From positions 39,625 to 103,624 of the forward strand of contig CAKVMD010000003.1 of the NCBI GenBank assembly GCA_934771475.1: 64,000 nucleotides of DNA, read 5' to 3'. The position numbers and the translations under genes are program-made. Of this stretch, positions 54,063 to 62,127 are shown piece after piece. The notes below the pieces were generated by a model. That model did not search any database. It saw only the letters and a program-made list of their open reading frames with translations, and had not been told where the DNA came from. This stretch comes from an uncultured Clostridia bacterium. Lineage in GTDB: Bacteria; Bacillota; Clostridia; Christensenellales; UBA1242. The number at the start of each line of letters is the position of its first letter. Positions within the stretch are counted from its first letter, which is position 1.

Positions 54063-55259
54063 ATGGAAAACAATTTCAATACTTCTGCAACAAAAATTAA
54101 GGTTATTGGTATCGGCGGAGGCGGAAACAACGCTGTAAACAGAATGATTGACGCCGGCGTTAGCGCTGAATTTATCGCTGTCAACACTGACCAACAAACC
54201 CTTCTTTTAAGCAAAGCCGACACAAGACTTCAAATTGGTGAGCGTCTTACTGGCGGAAGAGGAGCAGGGGCAAAACCTGAAATTGGACAAAAGGCTGCTG
54301 AGGAGAGTAAGACTTCTATCACTGATATGCTTAAAGATGCAAACCTTGTGTTTATTACTGCCGGAATGGGGGGCGGAACTGGAACAGGTGCTGCACCAGT
54401 TGTTGCACAGATTGCAAAGGAACTTGGCATTTTGACGATTGCTGTTATCACAAAGCCATTCTCTTTTGAGGGACCTATTAGAGCTAAGAATGCCGAAGAA
54501 GGACTTGAAAAACTTAAAAAGTATGTTGACGCTTTGGTGGTTATTCCAAACGAGAAACTTCTTCAAATCGTTCCTAAAAAGACACCACTTATCGAATCAT
54601 TTAGATTTGCAGACGATGTTTTAAGACAAGGCGTTCAAGGAATCAGCGACCTTATCGTTTTCCCTGGACTTATCAACCTTGACTTTGCCGATGTTACAAC
54701 TATTATGAAAGATAAAGGTCTTGCTCACATGGGTATTGGTTACGGTCAAGGCGAAAACAAAGCACTTGAAGCAGTTAAGCAAGCAGTTGCAAGTCCACTT
54801 CTTGAAACAACAATCGAAGGCGCTACTGGGCTTCTTATCAACATCAAAGGCGGAAAAGACCTTACACAAGATGATGTAAGTGAAGCTGCTGCCCTTGTTA
54901 GAGAAGTCGTTGACGCTGATTGCAACATTATTCTTGGTACAAGCATTGACGAAAATATGCATGACGAAGTTGAAATCACTCTTATCGCAACAGGATTTTC
55001 AAGTCCTAGGGAAGAAAAAGAGGAAGAAAACGAAATTGATAAGGCTAAATCTATTGGCAACAATGGTCAAGCAAATGAAGAAAGACCAAGAAGTATGTTC
55101 GCTGATTATATGAGAGCCCCTCGTGAGGAAGAAAAAGCCGAAGAGGAAGATGAAAATGTTGAACTCGAAGAAACTGATGACCTTGCTTCTTCTCGCGTAG
55201 GCATCAAAAACACTGCTGTTCCACCTTGGATTGAAAAACTTCGCAAAAATAGAAGATAA
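54063..55259 (+). CDS. ftsZ: Cell division protein FtsZ
   Basis: A 398-residue tubulin-like GTPase that forms the Z-ring. GTP-binding residues include [14 protein letters not shown] (about 17-30), the tubulin signature GGGTGTG (103-109), and the T7-loop region around [11 protein letters not shown] (about 202). After the core ends near 315, an acidic, Glu-rich linker of about 60 residues leads to [13 protein letters not shown], which has the place and character of the FtsZ C-terminal peptide that docks to FtsA, though it differs from the usual IPxFLRRR form. AAGGAG precedes the ATG. It has its own promoter and terminator. Confidence 0.96.
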   Translation: MENNFNTSATKIKVIGIGGGGNNAVNRMIDAGVSAEFIAVNTDQQTLLLSKADTRLQIGERLTGGRGAGAKPEIGQKAAEESKTSITDMLKDANLVFITAGMGGGTGTGAAPVVAQIAKELGILTIAVITKPFSFEGPIRAKNAEEGLEKLKKYVDALVVIPNEKLLQIVPKKTPLIESFRFADDVLRQGVQGISDLIVFPGLINLDFADVTTIMKDKGLAHMGIGYGQGENKALEAVKQAVASPLLETTIEGATGLLINIKGGKDLTQDDVSEAAALVREVVDADCNIILGTSIDENMHDEVEITLIATGFSSPREEKEEENEIDKAKSIGNNGQANEERPRSMFADYMRAPREEEKAEEEDENVELEETDDLASSRVGIKNTAVPPWIEKLRKNRR

Positions 55260-55340
55260 TTTGCTTTAGTATCACTAAGATAATTTGCTTCTAATTTGAA
55301 ATAATTTAAAATCGCATTTAATGGCGCAAGCTAAGCATTT

Positions 55341-55367
55341 AAACCACCAGATAGTCTGGTGGTTTTT
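55341..55367 (+). terminator. Terminator of ftsZ
   Basis: AAACCACCAGA pairs with TCTGGTGGTTT around a TAG loop, followed by TTTTT. Confidence 0.92.
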
Positions 55368-55497
55368 TGCTGGCAAAATTCTAAAAAACTGACAAAAAAT
55401 ATCCGCTCGCTTAAAAATGCGTTTATTTGAGAATACTCGGCATAATTCGCATTTGAAAATATGAGCGGGCATGGTACTCTATTGTTACGAGGGTAAA

Positions 55498-56298
55498 ATG
55501 AAAATTATTATAGAACTTACCTTGCTTGTCAGTTTTTCATGTACTTTTTATGTGCTTAGCCTTACTTCAAAACTGACGAAAGAACCACTGAGGCTGGGAC
55601 TTCTGGGAGGCACTCTTGCCAGTATTGTTAGCCTCATTTATCCACTTTGGAATGTGGAAAAGTGGGCGCTTGGGGTGCTGTTTTTAGGGACAATTTCTTG
55701 TATCAATCTTTTGTGCTTTAAATATGTCAACTTTAAAAGGTATTTAGAAAGATTGGCGCTTATGGCAATGCTCACTTTCCTTTTCGGAGGGTGTTGTCTT
55801 GCGATTGAAAATTTTTTCGGGCAAATAAGCCTTTTTGTTGTGGCGCTAGTAACAGCGATAACCTTTGCCCTCACAAAAGCGGTGATAAGATTTAGAGAGC
55901 GCCAAAATGCGATTGAAAAGTTTACTTATAGTGTGGTTTTGAAAGATAAGGGCGAGAAATTTTCGTTAAGCGGATTTCTAGACAGCGGGAATATGCTTTA
56001 TGACACCATTACCAAAAAACCGATTATGCTTGTGGACTATGAGGTTTTTCACAAGTTGTACTCAGATATTCCCTATTTTAAGGTGCTCACCAAGACTTTT
56101 GACGAGCGCAAAGTGAAAAATGGGCATTATATAAAGGTTAACAGTCTTTCGGCGGGCGCAAGTATGTTTGTCTTTTCGGTTGAAGAGGCAGTTGTGGGAG
56201 AAAACAGAAGAGTAAAAGAGCCTATGTTGGGGCTTTCATTAAGCGGTTTTGAAAAAAGTTTTGGGCGGAATATTCTGCTTCATAGCGAACTTGTTTAA
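55498..56298 (+). CDS. spoIIGA: Sigma-E processing protease SpoIIGA
   Basis: 266 residues. The N-terminal half has about five membrane helices (about 1-140). The C-terminal half is a cytoplasmic aspartic protease domain with the active-site motif GFLDSGN (Asp about 160). It is activated by SpoIIR to remove the pro-sequence of sigma-E in the mother cell. An in-frame ATG at 55471 is less likely than the ATG at 55498, which has GAGGG directly before it. The sigE gene starts nine bases after the stop. The spoIIGA-sigE-sigG order is conserved in spore formers. Confidence 0.92.
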   Translation: MKIIIELTLLVSFSCTFYVLSLTSKLTKEPLRLGLLGGTLASIVSLIYPLWNVEKWALGVLFLGTISCINLLCFKYVNFKRYLERLALMAMLTFLFGGCCLAIENFFGQISLFVVALVTAITFALTKAVIRFRERQNAIEKFTYSVVLKDKGEKFSLSGFLDSGNMLYDTITKKPIMLVDYEVFHKLYSDIPYFKVLTKTFDERKVKNGHYIKVNSLSAGASMFVFSVEEAVVGENRRVKEPMLGLSLSGFEKSFGRNILLHSELV

Positions 56299-56307
56299 GG
56301 AGGGGGA

Positions 56308-57036
56308 ATGGGACTACTGTTTAAAATTAAAAAGTTTTTTTACAATCTTTTTCACAGGCACACTTTATTAAAAGTTGAAAATATCGTATGTTATATTTGT
56401 GGCAATGAGGCTTTTAAGCCTCCTCTTGAAGCCGAGGAAGAAGAGAGGCTTCTTGTGCTGAAAGAAGAGGGCGATTTGACTGCCACAGAGAAACTTATTG
56501 AGCACAATCTAAGGCTTGTGGCATATATTGCCAAGAAGTTTGAAGGGTGCAAAATTGACATGGAGGACCTTATTTCCATTGGCGCGGTGGGACTTATTAA
56601 AGCGGTTAGAACATTCAAACTTGACAAAAATATCCGCCTCGCGACTTATGCGTCAAGATGTATCGAAAACGAAATTCTTATGCAACTTCGCAAAACCTCA
56701 AAAATAAAAAATGATGTAAGTCTAGACAAACCATTGAGTGAAGATAATGAGGGTAACGAACTTGTGTTAGGGGATATAATACCTTCTGGTGATGATATTG
56801 TGGAAGAGACAGTGGACAAGCCCGCCGACAATGACCTATTACACAAATTTATCAACAATTTAAACGCGCGAGAAAGGGAGATTATGATTCTCCGTTATGG
56901 ACTTTTTGGACAAGAGGAACTAACCCAACGCGAGGTGGCTGAAAAACTGGGAATAAGCCAAAGTTATATTTCCCGCCTTGAAAAGCGCATTCTTGGGGAG
57001 ATGAAAACTGAACTTCAAAAGAGTTTTTCAATTTAA
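56308..57036 (+). CDS. sigE: Sporulation sigma factor E (pro-form)
   Basis: A 242-residue sigma-70 family factor that controls early mother-cell genes. The first 30 residues (FKIKKFFYNLF and so on) form the membrane-bound pro-sequence cut by SpoIIGA, with processing expected near VCYICGNEA. Region 2 is LIEHNLRLVAYIAKKF (about residues 65-80) with DLISIGAVGLIKAVRTF; region 4.2 is LTQREVAEKLGISQSYISRLEKRI (about 208-231). GGAGG precedes the start. Its length agrees with Bacillus subtilis sigma-E (239 residues). Confidence 0.96.
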   Translation: MGLLFKIKKFFYNLFHRHTLLKVENIVCYICGNEAFKPPLEAEEEERLLVLKEEGDLTATEKLIEHNLRLVAYIAKKFEGCKIDMEDLISIGAVGLIKAVRTFKLDKNIRLATYASRCIENEILMQLRKTSKIKNDVSLDKPLSEDNEGNELVLGDIIPSGDDIVEETVDKPADNDLLHKFINNLNAREREIMILRYGLFGQEELTQREVAEKLGISQSYISRLEKRILGEMKTELQKSFSI

Positions 57037-57137
57037 AACAAAATAAATGGCAAAAAAGGACTACTTTTGTCATTTTTTGTTGCCTGGCGAATAGGAATTA
57101 ATGCTTTTGAGAAAGATATGCTTGAAAGGAGAGCAGT

Positions 57138-57911
57138 ATGTCTTCAAGAGTTTTTATCGCAGGCGTTGACACCTCAAAATTGCCAAAACTTACAAGTGCG
57201 GACATGGCACAACTTATGGACGAAGTAAAAAAGGGAAACGAGAAAGCAAGGGAACGATTTGTTGTGGCAAATTTAAGACTTGTGCTTTCAGTCGTTCATA
57301 GATTTGGCGGAAAAGGCGAAAAGGCTGATGATATGTTTCAAGTGGGATGCGTTGGGCTTATGAAAGCGATAGATAATTTTGACAACTCCCTCAATGTGAA
57401 ATTTTCGACTTACGCTGTCCCAATGATTATTGGAGAGATAAGGCGTTATCTTCGAGACAACAACTCGGTGCGTGTATCTCGCTCACTTCGAGATGTGGCT
57501 TACAAGGCTCTTCAAGCCAAAGAAGCGCTTTCTAAAAATAGCGCAACAGAGCCAACAGTGGAAGAGATTTCAAGGGTTATTGATGTCCCTGCCAAAACAA
57601 TCAACTTTGCTCTCGACGCCATAAGCGATACATTGTCTCTTAGCGACCCGGTTTATAGTGATGGTGGAGACTCCATCAATCTTATGGACCAAATTGCCGA
57701 CACTAAGCATACTGACGAAAATATTTTTGAGAATTTATCCATAAAAGACGCCATAAAAACCCTTAATGGGCGAGAAAGAGACATTCTTTTAATGCGCTAT
57801 TATGTTGGCAAAACGCAAACAGAGGTAAGCGAAGAAATTGGCATAAGTCAAGCGCAAGTATCAAGACTTGAAAAGAATGCATTAAAAGTTATTAAAGAGT
57901 TTCTAGTTTAA
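57138..57911 (+). CDS. sigG: Sporulation sigma factor G
   Basis: A 257-residue sigma factor for late forespore genes such as small acid-soluble proteins and germination proteins. The SigG/SigF start AGVDTSKLPKLTSADM (about residues 8-23) is the SigG hallmark. Region 2 is ANLRLVLSVVHRFGGKGEKADDMFQVGCVGLMKAI, and region 4.2 is KTQTEVSEEIGISQAQVSRLEKNALK. AAAGGAG precedes the ATG. It sits about 100 bases after sigE, and transcription is likely to be partly independent of it. Confidence 0.96.
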   Translation: MSSRVFIAGVDTSKLPKLTSADMAQLMDEVKKGNEKARERFVVANLRLVLSVVHRFGGKGEKADDMFQVGCVGLMKAIDNFDNSLNVKFSTYAVPMIIGEIRRYLRDNNSVRVSRSLRDVAYKALQAKEALSKNSATEPTVEEISRVIDVPAKTINFALDAISDTLSLSDPVYSDGGDSINLMDQIADTKHTDENIFENLSIKDAIKTLNGRERDILLMRYYVGKTQTEVSEEIGISQAQVSRLEKNALKVIKEFLV

Positions 57912-57947
57912 GAGCATTTTTTGACATTTTTCACATAGATATATCTT

Positions 57948-58241
57948 GTGGAAACTTCATTTATAGAGTTAAGGTGTAAGGAAGTCGTAAATGTGCTAGA
58001 CGGGCGAAAACTTGGTCATATTTGCGATGTCGTGTTTGATTTGGGCTCGGCAAGGGTGCTGGGTTTTGTGCTTCCGGGGGAGAAAAAGGGTTGGAACTTT
58101 TTGCGTAGTGGAGAGCAAATCTTTTTGCCATTTAATTGTATTGTAAAAATTGGTGAAGACGCAATACTGGTCGAGCTGTGCTCCTCGCCACAACCTCAAA
58201 ATCCATATATTTTATCTCAAAATACAACAAAAAAGGAATAG
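57948..58241 (+). CDS. YlmC/YmxH-type PRC-barrel sporulation protein
   Basis: A 97-residue protein with one PRC-barrel domain. The pattern SFIELRCKEVVNVLDGRKLGHICDVVFD (split across residues 4-31) followed by LGFVLPGEKKG and IFLPFNCIVKIGEDAILVEL is the YlmC/YmxH form. These proteins are made during sporulation and their role is not settled. The start is a GTG at 57948 with no ribosome site. A TTGACA at 57921-57926 lies just before it, so expression may be leaderless, though the -10 box is unclear. The place after sigG is conserved in Clostridia. Confidence 0.8.
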   Translation: METSFIELRCKEVVNVLDGRKLGHICDVVFDLGSARVLGFVLPGEKKGWNFLRSGEQIFLPFNCIVKIGEDAILVELCSSPQPQNPYILSQNTTKKE

Positions 58242-58261
58242 ACTGGGCTATTCCTTTTTTT
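58229..58261. terminator. Bidirectional terminator
   Basis: AAAAAGGAATAG pairs with CTATTCCTTTTT around ACTGGG, flanked by A and T runs. It serves the YmxH-type gene (+) and nrdR (-). Confidence 0.9.
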
Positions 58262-58270
58262 GACCTATTT

Positions 58271-58714
58271 TTACATATTTTCGAGAAGTTTTTTGAAGCT
58301 GTCTACATCCTTGAAATGACGATACACTGATGCAAATCTTACATAAGCCACCTCATCAAGGTCTTTGAGCGCGTCCATAACCATTTCGCCGATTTCGCTT
58401 GAACGAACCTCTTGGGTGAGTTTGTTTTGAATGGTTTTTTCAATATTTGCTACAATGGTGTCGATTTGTCCCATGGATACAGGGCGTTTTTCACAAGCCT
58501 TTATGATTCCATTTTTTAGTTTGTTAGCGTCAAACGACTGTCTTGAACCATCCGTTTTGACCACTAAAATAGGGGTCATTTCGATTGTCTCATAAGTTGT
58601 AAATCTTCTTCCGCAATTAAGGCATTCTCTTCTTCTTCTGATTGAATTGGTTTCTTCTGAATTTCTAGAATCAAGCACTTTGCTTTCTTCGTTTCCACAA
58701 TATATACACTTCAT
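58271..58714 (-). CDS. nrdR: Ribonucleotide reductase repressor NrdR
   Basis: A 147-residue ATP-cone repressor of ribonucleotide reductase genes. The N-terminal zinc ribbon reads [11 protein letters not shown] through [12 protein letters not shown] (about residues 3-37). The ATP-cone domain follows from about 46 ([16 protein letters not shown]). AAGGAG precedes the ATG at 58714. A longer frame to 58762 has no ribosome site. It diverges from feoA across 110 bases. Confidence 0.96.
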   Translation of the reverse strand: MKCIYCGNEESKVLDSRNSEETNSIRRRRECLNCGRRFTTYETIEMTPILVVKTDGSRQSFDANKLKNGIIKACEKRPVSMGQIDTIVANIEKTIQNKLTQEVRSSEIGEMVMDALKDLDEVAYVRFASVYRHFKDVDSFKKLLENM

Positions 58715-58824
58715 TATGTTGCTCCTTACACTAAATATAGCATAACTAAACTTTAAAAACAAACATTTTTCGACCTTTTAACAAATTTTGTCATACCACA
58801 AAAGCGGGTTAAATATCATATTTT

Positions 58825-59061
58825 ATGCAAAGTTTGACATCTCTAAAAATAAACAGTGTGGCTCGTGTCAGTGGCTTTTCGTCCTGCCTCTCTCCTAGGC
58901 TTTCGCGAAGGCTGTTGGAACTCGGGTTTTTGCCGGGCGAAAAAGTTAAAGTTTTGAGAAAATCACTGCTAGGTAAAGCCTACCTTATTGAACTAAGATT
59001 TTACACGCTCACAATAAGGCGAGACATCGCCAAATTTATATTGGTGGAGGATGAAAAATGA
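58825..59061 (+). CDS. feoA: Ferrous iron transport protein FeoA
   Basis: A 78-residue SH3-like small partner of FeoB. The stretch ARVSGFSSCLSPRLSRRLLELGFLPGEKVKVL (split across residues 13-45) followed by IELRFYTLTIRRDIAKFILVE matches the family. FeoA binds and regulates the G-domain of FeoB. The start ATG has no ribosome site. AT-rich -10-like sequence ends a few bases before it, so a leaderless or very short leader is possible. A CATACC half site like the Rrf2 operator lies about 30 bases upstream. It overlaps feoB by four bases. Confidence 0.9.
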   Translation: MQSLTSLKINSVARVSGFSSCLSPRLSRRLLELGFLPGEKVKVLRKSLLGKAYLIELRFYTLTIRRDIAKFILVEDEK

Positions 59062-61079
59062 AAGTATGCTTGGTTGGCAATCCTAACACTGGAAAGACTA
59101 GTCTTTTTAACACTCTCGCCTCAGCGCATGAGCACGTGGGTAATTGGCACGGGGTTACGGTTGAAGAGAAGGTTAAATCATATCGTTATCATGGCAAGGT
59201 AATTGAACTTATCGACTTGCCCGGGTTATACTCTCTTTGTCCACTAAGTTATGAAGAGGGTGTTGCGAGAGATTATATTTTAAAAGAAAAGGATAGTGCT
59301 CTTTTTGTCAATATCTGCGATGAAAACAATCTTAGTCGCAATCTTTATCTTACTCTTTGTCTTATGGAACTTGGCGTAAACATTATTCTTGCTGTCAATC
59401 AAATGGGAAAGAGAAGGTCTGTCAAAGTCGATTACGAAAGGCTCTCATCTTTGCTCGGCATTAAAATTGTGGTGCTTGACGCTTGTAAAAAAGAAGATTG
59501 CAACAGGCTAAATGAGCAGATTGTAACATTTGAAGAAAGGGGTGCTTGCAGTCTCCCTTATTTAAAGGGGCTGTCGCTTCCGCATAAAGGGACAAGCGTT
59601 TACGAAAAAGTCAAACTTTTGGAAGGGGACGAACTCACAGCGCAGAATTTTAACGAAAAGCCTGATTTCACCCACGCTGGGGAAGTGGCAAAGGCGAGAT
59701 TTGGTTACATTGACGCTTTGCTTTCCGAATGTATGCAATCAGCCAAAAAGGTTTATGGGAAAAGCAAACTTGACAAGGTTTTATTAAACCGCTTTTTGGC
59801 GCTACCTATCTTCTTGTGCTTTATTGCGCTAGCCTTTTATTTGACTTTCTTCTCAGTGGGCAAGTGGTTGTCTGGGCTGACTGAAATAGTACTTGATAAA
59901 CTTGTTGGCTCTCCTTTAATTGCGCTTTCTACCAAATGGCTTGGCGAGGGAGTAATGACAAGTTTTGTAAGCGAGGCTTTGGTGGGTGGTATTGGCTCGG
60001 TTTTAACATTTTTGCCACAAGTTGCTCTGCTATTTTTCTTTTTAAGTCTGCTTGAAGATAGTGGGTATTTGGCGCGAGTGGCGTTTGTGTTTGAAGATAT
60101 TCTTGGCGGAATTGGGCTTTCAGGTAAAAGTGTATACACTCTTCTTATGGGGTTTGGGTGCTCGACCACCGCAGTCTTAACAGCCCGTAATATGGAGGAT
60201 AAAAACTCCAAAATTAAAACCGCCTTGCTTTCGCCATATATGTCTTGCTCGGCAAAGTTTCCGGTCTATGCGGTTGTGGGTGGAGCATTCTTTGGTGCAA
60301 AAAATCTTTGGGTGATTTTAGGACTCTATATGCTAGGCGTTGTGGTTGCGATAACGCTATCTTTTATCTACGAAAAAACCATACTAAAAAGTAAAAAGCA
60401 GTCCTTTATCCTTGAATTTCCGCCTTACAGACTTATGAGCGCGAAGCGAACTATGAGCCTCTTATGGCAAAATGTTAAACTTTTCATTGCACGCGTGGGC
60501 GGGCTGATTCTTCTTATGAACATTATTACTTGGGTGCTTTCAAATTTCGCCTTTCCTTTTGTGTATGTTGGACAAAACGGGGGAAGTATGCTTGAAACCC
60601 TTGGAAAAGTCCTTGCCCCTATCTTTATTCCTCTTGGTTTTGGTTCATGGGCAATCGTCAGCGCGCTGATTGCGGGATTGGTGGCAAAAGAAGTGATTTT
60701 GTCTTCGCTTGCCATGTTTAATGGTGTTAGCGGGGAGGCGCTGGGCGCAAGTTTACTTATCCCAACAAGCGTGGTATTCTTTTCGTCAAAAGCGTCTGTG
60801 TTGTCCTTTTTGGTGTTCACTTTGCTCTATTTCCCATGCCTTGCATCATTCGCGGTTTTAGTCAAAGAGGTGGGTAAAAAATGGGCGATTATAGGCTCAA
60901 TAGTCGAGTTTATAATTGCTTACCTTTTGGCGCTTTGCGTCTTTAATATTGCAAGGTTACCTTTGGCGGGCGTTTGTAGCATTTTGCTTGGTTTTGTGCT
61001 TGTTATAGCGGCGGTAATCCTTGTAAAAAAGTTAAAACAAAAAAAGTGCCCATATAGGGGCAGTTGCGGTGGTTGCTAA
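59058..61079 (+). CDS. feoB: Ferrous iron transport protein FeoB
   Basis: 673 residues. The N-terminal G domain has G1 GNPNTGKTSLF (about residues 7-17), G2 in GNWHGVTVE, G3 DLPGLYSL and the G4-like VNQMG. A coupling helix region leads to about eight to ten membrane helices (from about 245) with the GATE motifs, including the Cys in LMGFGCSTTAVL (about 364). It imports Fe(II) under anaerobic conditions. The C-terminus ends in CPYRGSCGGC, a short Cys-rich tail as in many clostridial FeoB proteins. The start is an ATGA overlap with feoA. Confidence 0.95.
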   Translation: MKVCLVGNPNTGKTSLFNTLASAHEHVGNWHGVTVEEKVKSYRYHGKVIELIDLPGLYSLCPLSYEEGVARDYILKEKDSALFVNICDENNLSRNLYLTLCLMELGVNIILAVNQMGKRRSVKVDYERLSSLLGIKIVVLDACKKEDCNRLNEQIVTFEERGACSLPYLKGLSLPHKGTSVYEKVKLLEGDELTAQNFNEKPDFTHAGEVAKARFGYIDALLSECMQSAKKVYGKSKLDKVLLNRFLALPIFLCFIALAFYLTFFSVGKWLSGLTEIVLDKLVGSPLIALSTKWLGEGVMTSFVSEALVGGIGSVLTFLPQVALLFFFLSLLEDSGYLARVAFVFEDILGGIGLSGKSVYTLLMGFGCSTTAVLTARNMEDKNSKIKTALLSPYMSCSAKFPVYAVVGGAFFGAKNLWVILGLYMLGVVVAITLSFIYEKTILKSKKQSFILEFPPYRLMSAKRTMSLLWQNVKLFIARVGGLILLMNIITWVLSNFAFPFVYVGQNGGSMLETLGKVLAPIFIPLGFGSWAIVSALIAGLVAKEVILSSLAMFNGVSGEALGASLLIPTSVVFFSSKASVLSFLVFTLLYFPCLASFAVLVKEVGKKWAIIGSIVEFIIAYLLALCVFNIARLPLAGVCSILLGFVLVIAAVILVKKLKQKKCPYRGSCGGC

Positions 61080-61120
61080 AAAGTTTGCACCATTTTGTAA
61101 GAGGGAGAATAAAAAATAAC

Positions 61121-61219
61121 ATGGGAAAGGAAAAAGAGAGTTCAAAATTTAAAATTATTTGCATTAAAGCGCCAAAGTGGCTTAGTTTTTTACTGCGAAA
61201 GTTTATTAAAAAAGCGTAA
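61121..61219 (+). CDS. spoVM: SpoVM-like amphipathic peptide
   Basis: A 32-residue open frame. From residue 10 it reads FKIICIKAPKWLSFLLRKFI, which lines up with SpoVM of Bacillus subtilis (KFYTIKLPKFLGGIVRAM and so on): Ile-Lys-x-Pro-Lys, aromatic, Leu, then an amphipathic helix with Arg. SpoVM binds the curved forespore membrane and anchors SpoIVA. This copy has an extra nine residues (MGKEKESSK) in front. A GAGGGAG lies 13 bases before the ATG, a longer gap than normal, so the exact start is uncertain. It lies 41 bases after feoB. Confidence 0.6.
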   Translation: MGKEKESSKFKIICIKAPKWLSFLLRKFIKKA

Positions 61220-61352
61220 TTTTTAATGTGTTAGCCTTGCCAAATTGTGTCTTGCGAGAAGTTTTGTGGCGCGGGAAAGTATTGGGTGCGCGGATTAGGC
61301 AAGCCCCAAAATTATTGGCGAGAACCTAAGATTAATACAGCAATTTTATGCA

Positions 61353-61380
61353 ACAAAAAAACTAGGCATTACGCCTAGCA
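61353..61380 (-). terminator. Terminator of rpmB
   Basis: On the minus strand, CTAGGC pairs with GCCTAG around GTAAT, followed by a run of seven T residues. Confidence 0.8.
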
Positions 61381-61413
61381 TAAATATATGGACAAGCGTC
61401 CACGCGTATAATT

Positions 61414-61596
61414 TTAGCCTTTTTTTGCTGTTCTAATGCATTTAGTGCAGGCTTTAACAGTCTTTTCTTGTCCGTCAACTTCAACTGTTGTCTTTTGAAG
61501 GTTAAGGTCATAAGTTCTGTTATATTTCTTGTTAGAGAAAGATACTTGTTTGCCAGTCATCTTGCCTCTTCCGCATATTTCACATACTTTGCTCAT
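61414..61596 (-). CDS. rpmB: 50S ribosomal protein L28
   Basis: A 60-residue ribosomal protein. The MSKVCEICGRGKMTGKQVSFSN start and ACTKCIRTAKKG end are typical of the zinc-binding (C+) form of L28, with two CxxC pairs. GGAGG precedes the ATG. In Firmicutes rpmB is divergent from the asp23-family/fakA pair, as it is here. Confidence 0.97.
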   Translation of the reverse strand: MSKVCEICGRGKMTGKQVSFSNKKYNRTYDLNLQKTTVEVDGQEKTVKACTKCIRTAKKG

Positions 61597-61762
61597 TTTT
61601 CAGTCCTCCGCTTTTTATTATTTGCACTTAACTATATCATTTATTAACAAAAAAATCAACCTTTTTTATAAAATTTTTGCCAACAACCTAAAAAAGGGTT
61701 GTTTTTTTTGGCAATATATAGTATTATATAAAAGGCAAACTATCTAAAATAGGAGGAATGAG

Positions 61763-62113
61763 TTGACAGTCGATACTAACAATTATTATGGCAATATTTC
61801 AATCTCCGACAACTCGATTAGGGCTGTTGCGGGCTATGCCGCCCTTGATTGCTATGGCGTTGTTGACCTCGTTTCAAGATCAATTACAGATAGTGCAAGA
61901 GAATTATTAAAAAAAGAATCTTATTCCAAAGGGATTAAGATTAGTCATATCGACAACAGAATATACATTGATGTTTACTGCATTTTGAAATATGGTGTTT
62001 CTATCAGCGCAGTAGCAGAGTCTTTGCGTAAGGCAGTTAAATACAGCGTGGAAAACTTCACGGGTATGCTTGTTGACGCCGTTAATGTTCATGTTGTCGG
62101 GGTTAGAGTTTAG
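61763..62113 (+). CDS. Asp23/Gls24 family protein (YloU-like)
   Basis: A 116-residue protein with the Asp23/Gls24 fold, marked by GNISISDNSIRAVAGYAALDCYGVVDLVS (split across 10-38) and IDVYCILKYGVSISAVAESLRKAVKYSVENFTGM later. YloU-type members sit next to fakA and are of unsettled function; Asp23 relatives are envelope-stress proteins. The start is a TTG, chosen because AGGAGG lies eight bases before it and the family starts here. An out-of-frame ATG at 61759 encodes only two residues. The next gene starts 14 bases later. Confidence 0.88.
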   Translation: MTVDTNNYYGNISISDNSIRAVAGYAALDCYGVVDLVSRSITDSARELLKKESYSKGIKISHIDNRIYIDVYCILKYGVSISAVAESLRKAVKYSVENFTGMLVDAVNVHVVGVRV

Positions 62114-62127
62114 GAGAATTTTTAGTT

